From contig OZ220472.1 of NCBI GenBank assembly GCA_965115995.1, positions 2,604,001-2,668,000 of the forward strand: a stretch of 64,000 nucleotides of DNA, in the 5' to 3' direction. The translations under genes were made by a program, and so were the position numbers. The notes under the pieces are model-generated. The model did no database searches and had not been told where the DNA came from. It saw nothing but the letters and a program-made list of their open reading frames with translations. Positions 8,086-15,100 of the stretch are shown in pieces (position 1 is the stretch's first letter; each line of letters begins with the position of its first letter). The stretch is from Poriferisodalis sp026713105. Lineage in GTDB: Bacteria; Actinomycetota; Acidimicrobiia; Acidimicrobiales; Poriferisodalaceae.

Positions 8086-10620
8086 GTGCTGGACGGTTAC
8101 CGGATTCTGGATCTGACCGACGATCGGGGGCATCTGGCCGGGATGCTGTTTGCGCAGCTCGGTGCCGAAGTGGTGCTCTGCGAGCCGCCGGGCGGCCACC
8201 GCACCCGTCACCGTGGTCCGTACGTCGACGACGTGACGGATCCTGAGCGGTCGATCGAGTTTCTCGTCTACAACCGGGGCAAGCACTCGGTGGTCATCGA
8301 GGACCCGGCGCAGATCGCGCAGCTAGCGCTTCATTGCGACGCAGTCATTTCATGCGGTGCGCTCGATGTCGATCTCGCCGCGCTGCGTGCCGCCAACCCG
8401 CAGCTGGTGACGGCCTCGATCACGCCGTTCGGCGAGACGGGTCCGAAGACCGACTGGGCGGCGACCGACCTCACAATCGCCGCCTCCAGCGGCACCATGT
8501 CGCTCACCGGCGACCGCGACCGGGCACCCGTGCGCATCGGGTCGCCGCAGACGTGGCACAACGGCGCAGTGGACGCCGCCGGCGCAATCCTCATGGCACT
8601 GCACGAGCGCCAGGCGTCTGGCTTGGGCCAGCACGTGGACACCTCGGCCCAGCAGTCGTTCGTGGACTGCACGCAATTCCAGATGATGGCGGTGCTCACC
8701 GGCGGGGAAGTGCCCGTGCGGCTCCCGGGAGCGGTCAATCTGGGCGACTTCCTGATCCCGTGGGTGTACGAGTGCGCGGACGGCTACGTGACCGTCACGT
8801 TCCTGTTCGGCCCGATGATCGCCCCGTTCACGAGCCGGATCCTGACGTGGGTCTGCGAAGAGGGCTACTGCGACACGGAGCTGCGCGACAAGGACTGGGT
8901 GGACTTCGGCATGGCCATCGTGGAAGGCCGCGAATCGATGGACACGTTCGATCAAGCCATCAAGGTCTTGACCTCGTTCGTGGCCACCAAGACGAAGGCT
9001 GAGCTGCTGGACCGAGCCCTGTCGGACAACCTGCTGATCGCGCCCATCACCACGACCGCCGACGTGCTCGCCCTCGATCACTTGGAGGTGCGCGACTACT
9101 GGCAGCACGTCGAGATGCCCCGCGCCGACGGTCCCGCGCCGGTGCGGCTGTGCGGCGCACTGGCCAAGACCACCGGCGAGCCGCTGGTCGATCTGGCGGT
9201 CGCACCGCGGCTGGGCGAGCACACGGCCCGGTACCTCGACAGCAGCGGCACAGCCGGGCCGGCGATCACTACTCGTCCCCGACCCGACGTGCCGCCCACG
9301 GGCCGGACCTTGGAGCGCCCGCTCGACGACGTCAAGATTCTCGACTTCATGTGGGCGCTGGCGGGTCCAGGAGCCACCCGCACGCTGGCCGACTACGGCG
9401 CCACCGTCGTCAAGGTCGAGAGCGAGCTGAAGCCCGATGTGCTGCGCGGCGTCCACCCGTTCATCGGCGAAGAAGGCGGGCAGGAGAACGCCCTGCAGTT
9501 TCATTCGATCAACGCCGGCAAGCTCGACTTGACGCTCGACCTGTCGCTGCCCGAGGCGCGCGACGTGATCTTGGACCTGGTCGGGTGGTGCGACGTGCTC
9601 ACCGAGTCGTTTTCGCCCAAGGCAATGGCGAACTGGGGGCTCACCTATGACGTGCTGCGCGAGGTAAACCCCGAGCTCGTCATGTTCTCGAGCTGCCTGA
9701 TGGGACAGACCGGGCCGATGCGCATGTACGCGGGCTTCGGCACGATGGCGGCCGCCATCGCAGGCTTCTACCCGGTGACCGGCTGGCCCGATCGCATCCC
9801 GGCCGGCCCGTTCACCGCCTACACCGACTACATCTCGCCGAAGCTCGGCGTCATGCTCATCCTGTCTGCACTGGCCGAGCGGGACCGAACGGGCCGCGGA
9901 CAGCACATCGACTTCGCTCAGATGGAGGGTGCGCTGCACTTCCTGGCGACTGAGTTCGCCGACGAAGAGATCAACGGGCGCACTGCGGACCGGGCCGGCA
10001 ATGCCGACCGCCACATGAACCCGCACAGCGTGTACCCCGCGGCCGGTGACGATCGCTGGGTCGCAATCGCCTGCGAGACCGACAAACAGTGGGGCGCGCT
10101 GGTCGGCCTGCTGCGCGATGCGGCGAGCCGCAGCAGTGACATCGCGGCGGCGCTCGAAGCCATCGGCGCCCGCACCGACGGGACCGGCGACGGCGACCTG
10201 AGCCGCAATGGCGGTGACATCGGCAGCCGCGGCGGCCTCGAATCACTGAGCGTGGCCGGCCGCCGAGCGCGAAGCGAGGCCATCGACACAGCGATCAGCG
10301 CCTGGACGGCAACGAACAGTGCCGACGACATCGAAGCGGCGCTGCAGGCGTGCGGCGTGCCCGCCCATCGCGTCAACGACGCTGCGGATCTGATGGCCGA
10401 CCCCCAGATCATCGCCAGAGAGCATTTCTTGTCGGTGCCCCATGCCAAGCACGGCCACACCTGGGTCGAGAACAGCAATTTCGAATTGTCCCGCACACCC
10501 GGAAGGCCACGGTGGGGCGGGCCGATGTTCGGCGAGCACAACATGGAAGTGCTTGAAGGCATCCTCGGCTACGACACCGACAAGATCGCCGAGTTGGTCA
10601 TCGCCGGCGCTCTCACCTGA
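8086..10620 (+). CDS. Tandem-domain CaiB/BaiF CoA-transferase (first of three)
   Basis: An 844-residue class III CoA-transferase starting with GTG. It contains two full CaiB/BaiF domains: residues about 1-395 (starting YRILDLTDDRGHLAGMLFAQLGAEVVL) and about 405-844 (starting with VKILDFMWALAGPG, then YGATVVKVES). The usual single-domain enzyme is about 400 residues. Both halves keep an aspartate at the position of the catalytic formyl-CoA-transferase Asp (GQHVDTSAQQ and GQHIDFAQME). The family moves CoA between carboxylic acids through an enzyme-bound anhydride; natural dimers are interlocked, and the fusion would give both chains at once. An insertion rich in Gly/Asp/Arg around residues 690-715 looks like a linker. 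Two paralogues occur at 19752 and 38812. The substrate is unknown. Confidence 0.92.
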   Translation: MLDGYRILDLTDDRGHLAGMLFAQLGAEVVLCEPPGGHRTRHRGPYVDDVTDPERSIEFLVYNRGKHSVVIEDPAQIAQLALHCDAVISCGALDVDLAALRAANPQLVTASITPFGETGPKTDWAATDLTIAASSGTMSLTGDRDRAPVRIGSPQTWHNGAVDAAGAILMALHERQASGLGQHVDTSAQQSFVDCTQFQMMAVLTGGEVPVRLPGAVNLGDFLIPWVYECADGYVTVTFLFGPMIAPFTSRILTWVCEEGYCDTELRDKDWVDFGMAIVEGRESMDTFDQAIKVLTSFVATKTKAELLDRALSDNLLIAPITTTADVLALDHLEVRDYWQHVEMPRADGPAPVRLCGALAKTTGEPLVDLAVAPRLGEHTARYLDSSGTAGPAITTRPRPDVPPTGRTLERPLDDVKILDFMWALAGPGATRTLADYGATVVKVESELKPDVLRGVHPFIGEEGGQENALQFHSINAGKLDLTLDLSLPEARDVILDLVGWCDVLTESFSPKAMANWGLTYDVLREVNPELVMFSSCLMGQTGPMRMYAGFGTMAAAIAGFYPVTGWPDRIPAGPFTAYTDYISPKLGVMLILSALAERDRTGRGQHIDFAQMEGALHFLATEFADEEINGRTADRAGNADRHMNPHSVYPAAGDDRWVAIACETDKQWGALVGLLRDAASRSSDIAAALEAIGARTDGTGDGDLSRNGGDIGSRGGLESLSVAGRRARSEAIDTAISAWTATNSADDIEAALQACGVPAHRVNDAADLMADPQIIAREHFLSVPHAKHGHTWVENSNFELSRTPGRPRWGGPMFGEHNMEVLEGILGYDTDKIAELVIAGALT

Positions 10621-10671
10621 AACTCTCCGCCAGCCATCCATCGAGTCCGACAATGCCAACGTGAGGTCAGC

Positions 10672-11082
10672 ATGAGCACAGACAGCGGCGCCGCAGGCGT
10701 CGACAGGCAGAACATTTCGAGCGGCGGTCCGCTGGAACCAGTGGCCGGCTATTCGCGGGCGGTCCGCCTGGGCGATTGGGTAGCAGTGTCAGGCAGTACC
10801 TCGCTGGGTCCTGACGGGGTGGCCCACCCGAACGACTGCTACGGGCAGGCCATCTACACGCTGGGGGTGATCGAGCAGGCATTGGCCGAGGCCGGCGCGC
10901 AGATGAGCGACGTCGTGCGGACCCGTTCGTTCGTCACCGACATCGGAATGCTCGACGACTTCATCCGAGCGCACGGCGAGGTGTTCGGCGACATCCAGCC
11001 AGCGTCGACGCTTGTCGAGGTCTCGGGCCTGATCCATCCGGACTTGGTCATCGAGATCGAAGTAGACGCGATCATTCCCTGA
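10672..11082 (+). CDS. RidA/YjgF/YER057c-family protein
   Basis: A 136-residue protein with the RidA fold: YSRAVRLGDWVAVSGSTSLGPDG, then a trimer-forming helix with CYGQAIYTLGVIEQALAEAG, VVRTRSFVTDIG, and the C-terminal PASTLVEVSGLIHPDLVIEIEVDAI. Canonical RidA enamine/imine deaminases have an arginine in the P-A-R-S-x-V-E-V motif, and here it is replaced by serine (PASTLVEV). Classical deaminase activity is therefore doubtful, and it may belong to another Rid subgroup. It has a GAGG ribosome site and lies 51 bp after the CoA-transferase and 21 bp before dtd on the same strand, so one transcript is likely. Confidence 0.9.
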   Translation: MSTDSGAAGVDRQNISSGGPLEPVAGYSRAVRLGDWVAVSGSTSLGPDGVAHPNDCYGQAIYTLGVIEQALAEAGAQMSDVVRTRSFVTDIGMLDDFIRAHGEVFGDIQPASTLVEVSGLIHPDLVIEIEVDAIIP

Positions 11083-11103
11083 GTCGATACCTACGCTGAG
11101 CGG

Positions 11104-11541
11104 GTGCGTGCATTGGTCCAGCGGGTCACCGAGGCCCGAGTTCGGGTCGACGGTCAGGTCATCGGCGAGATCGGCGCCGGCGTGTGCTGCCTGGTCGGCG
11201 TGACGCACGACGACGACCTGGCGTCGGCACGCAAGCTGGCCGCCAAGATCTGGAACCTGCGCATCTTCGCCGACGAGAACGGCCAGATGAACCGGTCGGT
11301 CGCCCAGACCGGCGGCGGCGTGCTGGTGGTCAGCCAGTTCACGCTGTACGGCGATACCGGCAAAGGCCGGCGCCCGTCCTTCGTGGCGGCAGCGGCACCC
11401 GAGCAGGCCGCCGAGTTGATCGACGGACTGATCGCCGAACTGCGCCGCCTCGGCGCGACCGTGGCCACCGGCTCATTCGGCGCTCACATGCACGTCGAGC
11501 TCACCAATGACGGTCCCGTGACACTCATGGCGGAGGTCTGA
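11104..11541 (+). CDS. dtd: D-aminoacyl-tRNA deacylase
   Basis: A 145-residue protein, the normal length for DTD. It starts with GTG and reads MRALVQRVTEARVRVDG, the standard DTD N-terminus. Both active-site motifs are intact: SQFTLYGDTGKGRRPSF (SQxxL) and the C-terminal cross-subunit NDGPVTLMAEV (GP motif that enforces chiral selection). The enzyme hydrolyses D-amino acids and glycine mischarged on tRNA in the cytoplasm. It follows the RidA-like gene by 21 bp. This is a housekeeping assignment with high certainty. Confidence 0.97.
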   Translation: MRALVQRVTEARVRVDGQVIGEIGAGVCCLVGVTHDDDLASARKLAAKIWNLRIFADENGQMNRSVAQTGGGVLVVSQFTLYGDTGKGRRPSFVAAAAPEQAAELIDGLIAELRRLGATVATGSFGAHMHVELTNDGPVTLMAEV

Positions 11542-11732
11542 GGCAGCGAGTTCCGCGACGCGCCGCAGATGCCGAGACGCAAGGTTGTTGAGTGTGCGCC
11601 CGTTGAACTGAACGGTTCGACAACTGCGGGCTTGCGGCTTGACGCATTCGAAGCGCGCCACGGTCAGGGTGGATATCCCGTGCTCACGTCGAATGACACC
11701 GCGGCCCTGCCGCTGCCGCGGGTGGGAGCGTA

Positions 11733-11748
11733 AGATGTCCAAACATCT
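11733..11748. promoter_or_regulatory. 16-bp palindrome upstream of the surface-protein gene
   Basis: AGATGT (11733-11738) and ACATCT (11743-11748) are exact inverted repeats around CCAA. The site lies just upstream of a GGAGG ribosome site and the short leader frame. It could be an operator for a dimeric regulator or a small RNA hairpin; no known regulator is recognised. Confidence 0.4.
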
Positions 11749-11763
11749 GACTGGAGGCCTGCG

Positions 11764-11820
11764 GTGGGCGTGTTGCGCGCGTTGGCGGGCCGGGTGACAA
11801 CTGGGAGGCCGCAGCGATGA
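11764..11820 (+). CDS. Possible 18-codon leader peptide, ATGA-coupled to the next frame
   Basis: A GTG at 11764 preceded at a good distance by GGAGG (about 11753-11757) opens 18 codons (VGVLRALAGRVTTGRPQR) and stops with the TGA of an ATGA overlap, whose ATG (11817) begins the next frame. The arrangement suggests translational coupling. The peptide is Arg/Leu/Val-rich and has no recognisable domain. It could be chance; the paired ribosome sites and the exact overlap are the only support. Confidence 0.35.
   Translation: MGVLRALAGRVTTGRPQR
11803..11816 (+). promoter_or_regulatory. Strong ribosome binding site for the ATG at 11817
   Basis: GGGAGG at 11803-11808 stands 8 nt before the ATG at 11817. 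No comparable purine tract precedes the GTG at 12122, so this site argues that the surface protein is translated from 11817, upstream of the poly-C tract. Confidence 0.6.
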
Positions 11821-11990
11821 CTTCGGGGAACGAAGGACGACGTTTGGCTCGCGGGCTGGGTGCGGCCCGCTCGGTGTTTGTCGCTGCGCGCGATGGCTTG
11901 CGGGGAGCGTTGTCGGCTGCTGTGAGCCCCCCCCCCCCCCGCGAGGTTGGCGTGTCGATGGTGGGGCGTCTTCGCGGCGTCGTCGTCTAG
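11817..11990 (+). CDS. 5' fragment of the surface-protein gene, out of frame because of the poly-C run
   Basis: Starting at a well-placed ATG, this frame reads MTSGNEGRRLARGLGAAR, then SVFVAARDGLRGALSAAVS, passes into 14 consecutive C and stops at TAG 11988-11990 after 57 codons. If the tract had 15 (or 12) C, the frame would continue without a stop into the 1,637-residue protein beginning at 12122 and add 102 residues. The fragment is basic and alanine-rich and would sit before the hydrophobic export signal. It is interpreted as the OFF-phase 5' end of a slipped-strand switch, or as the result of a sequencing error in the homopolymer. It is not an independent gene. Confidence 0.5.
   Translation: MTSGNEGRRLARGLGAARSVFVAARDGLRGALSAAVSPPPPREVGVSMVGRLRGVVV
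11927..11940. repeat. Homopolymeric tract of 14 C
   Basis: Fourteen uninterrupted cytosines between codons of the apparent 5' end of the large surface-protein gene. Mononucleotide runs of this length are prone to slipped-strand mispairing and are classic contingency-locus switches; they are also error-prone in sequencing. Adding one C joins the upstream start with the downstream frame. Confidence 0.9.
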
Positions 11991-12121
11991 CGGGTTCCGC
12001 TTCTGGGTCTGAGCCTGGTGCGGTCGGCGGGGGCGCCGGAGCCCGCCGGTCCGGTTCGTCGTCTGAGAGGTTCGGTCGTTCTTCGGCGCGTGCCGTTTGG
12101 GGTTCGGGCGGTGCCCGTCGT

Positions 12122-15100
12122 GTGCTGCGCGGTTTGTTGTCGCTGTTGGTGGCGGTGCCGTTGGTGGCTGCTGTCGCCGCGCCGGCTGCGGCGCAGTCTT
12201 CGGCGACTTTGTCGATCAGTGCGCCTGCGGACGCCGTCGAGGGCGATTCGAGCACGACGGAAAAGTTCTTCTCGATAGCCCTGTCACAAGCCGTGTCCGG
12301 CAACACCACGGTTCGAGTCTGTGTTACCGGCACGGCGACCATCGACACGACCGCGGTCGAGACCATTCCTGACACCGCGGACTACCAGTTCATCGCGAGC
12401 TACCTCGGGGCCGCCGCCTCAAGGCTCAACAGCAACTGCGTCAACGACATCATCAATTCGGGCGATACTGAGCTCGGCGTCATCGTCCCTGGCATCCGGG
12501 TGAAAGGCGACACCGAAGCCGAGGCTGACGAGACCGTGATCGCGACGCTGTCCTTTGTCGGCTCCCCGCCCGCGGGGGTGACGCTGGGCGCTTCGACGGT
12601 GACCTACACGATCCTCGACGACGACACCCCGACGGCGGTCTCGGTTGCTCCTGATTGGCCGTTGACGCCCTCGGGACTGTCCGGGGGCGAGAGTTTCCGT
12701 CTGCTGTTCGTTTCCTCGACGACCCGCAATGCGTCAGCGACAGATATCGGCACGTACAACAGTTTCGTGCAGACGGCTGCGAAGGCGGGGCACAGCGCGA
12801 TCAGCGACGGTGTCGGCGACGGGTTCGCGGCGGTCGCGTCGACGTCTGCGGTGGATGCCCGCGATAACGCCTCCACGACCGGGGCGGGGGTGCCGGTCTA
12901 CTGGCTCGGCGGCGACAAGGCCGCGGACGGCTATGCCGATTTCTACGACGGCTCCTGGGACTCCTACTCGGCGCGCAATGAGAGCGGCGCGGCGGTCGGG
13001 GGCACCGTTCGGGTGTGGACCGGCTCCAACGACGACGGCACCAAGCACGCCAGCGACTATCTGGGCAACACCAACGTGCAGGCAGGCTCTGTGGGCACCG
13101 GCAGCGACCCGTTCACCGCTGTCACGCTCGCCAACTCGAACGGCTACAGGCTCTATGGCTTGTCGCCGGTGTTCACCGTGGAGGCGCCGCCGGTGATCTC
13201 GGTGGCGTTGCCGATCAGCGAGGGCGAGAGCCGCACCGATGCGGGCGAGAAGAAGGTCCCCGAAAGCGAAGGCAGCACCGGCATCGGGTTCAATCTGGCC
13301 GCGGATCAGCCGCTGCCGGCCGACCTGACGGTGTGCGTGCAGGTCACCGAGTCAGGCGGCGACCGCGTCGCGTCAGGCAACGAGGGCATCCACACCGTCA
13401 ACATGCCCATGAGCGCGCTGAACGGGTCGGGCACCCACACGCTCACCTGGACCGACACCAACACCGACGACCGTGACAGCAGCGTCACGGTCGAAGCTGT
13501 CCCCCCGAACACCGCGACCTGCTCGGCGACTGCGGGCAGCTACACGGTGTCGTCCAGCGACGGGTCGGACAAGCTGTTGATCCAGGACGACGAGGACACC
13601 ACCGTCGAGCTGACCGGCACCGACCCGATCATGACCGAGGGCGACGCCAGCGACACCGCGACGTTGACGGTGTCGCTGGACCGGCGGCTGCATGCCGGCG
13701 AGACGATCGGGGTGCCGATCGCGTTGGCGACCGGCACCGGGGCGCGGCTGCCGGGCAGCACCGACAGCGGCACCGCGAACCACGATTTCACGGTCGCCGC
13801 CGCGGCCGGTTCCGGCCACAGCGGGGTGACGCTGGCGAAGGCATCGACGGCCAACCCGCGGGTGATCTTCACCGGCCACGACACCAACACCGTGCAGACC
13901 GCCACGGTCACCTTCACCCCGGTCGCGAACCGCGACGACCCCGACACCACCCACGAGACGATCACCGCGACCCTGGACTCCTTGGGCTTGCTGGACACCA
14001 CGGTCAGCGGCGGCGTGACAGCGCATGCCACGGACAACGCGGCGACCTTGACTTTGGAGGACGACGAGGCCGCCCCGCCGCCGGCGGCGTGCCCCGCCCA
14101 GAACGGTGTGTTCAGCAAGACCGCCATTCGCGTGCTTGAGAACGGCGGTGTGGCGACGTATTGCGTGCGGCTGCTGTCGGCGCCGTCGGGCGGGAACACG
14201 ACGGTGGCGATCACCAACACGGGCACCTATCAGGGGTCGGCGACGTTCAGCCCGTCGTCTTTGACGTTCACGGCGACGAATTATCAGACGCCTCAGCAGG
14301 TGACGGTGACCGGCGTGGACCAGCCGAGTCTTCATCTCGACCGCGACACGACGTTGAGCCATACGGCCAGCGGCGGCGGTGTGAACGCGAGCCTTGGGAA
14401 TGTCTCGGTGGCGGTGTCTGATGCGCCGGAGGTGGAGGCGTGGGACACGTCGGTGTGGAATCACTGGGTCATCGATGAGGGCGATCTGGACAATCCTGAC
14501 CGGTCGCTGCGCAGGCCGCGGCTGATCCAGGTGGACCGCGACGCGGTGGTGCATCCGTACACGCTCAAGGCGACGCGGGGGTTCAGGTATTTCCGGCAGG
14601 ACTTCGCGCCCTCGACGACGCTGTGGTACAGCCTGCGTCTGTCGAACCGTCCCGCGCCCGGCGGCACGGTGACCGTGACGGCGACGTCGAGCGATCCGTC
14701 GAGGTTCACGCTGTCGCAGTCCAGGTACGGCGCGCGGCAGGCGTCGCTGACGGTGACGTTCACCGAGGCCGCCGCGTTGAAGCGCACGATCTGGGTGCAC
14801 AACGCCCGCAGCCGCGACCAGTGGACCGGCGGCTGTTCGGACATCACCCACACCGCGTCGGGCGGCGGGGTCCGCCAGACGCTGATCGGCACGATCCGCG
14901 CTCATACCATCCCGGTGAGCGGCGACGGCTCCGGCGGCTGTGAGCTCGTCACCGGCACCGCTGCTGCGGGCGACGCCCGCTTCGCTCCCCAAAACAGTCC
15001 CCTGCCCGCCCAGACGCCGCCCGCACCCACACAGCAGGTCGCGAACCTGTCGGTCACCGACAGCGGCGGCACTTCTGCGACCGCGAGCTGGGACGCCGTG

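Noticed and set aside
8350..10026. 558-codon minus-strand frame
   Set aside because: It lies antisense inside the tandem CoA-transferase, whose domains and catalytic motifs are intact.
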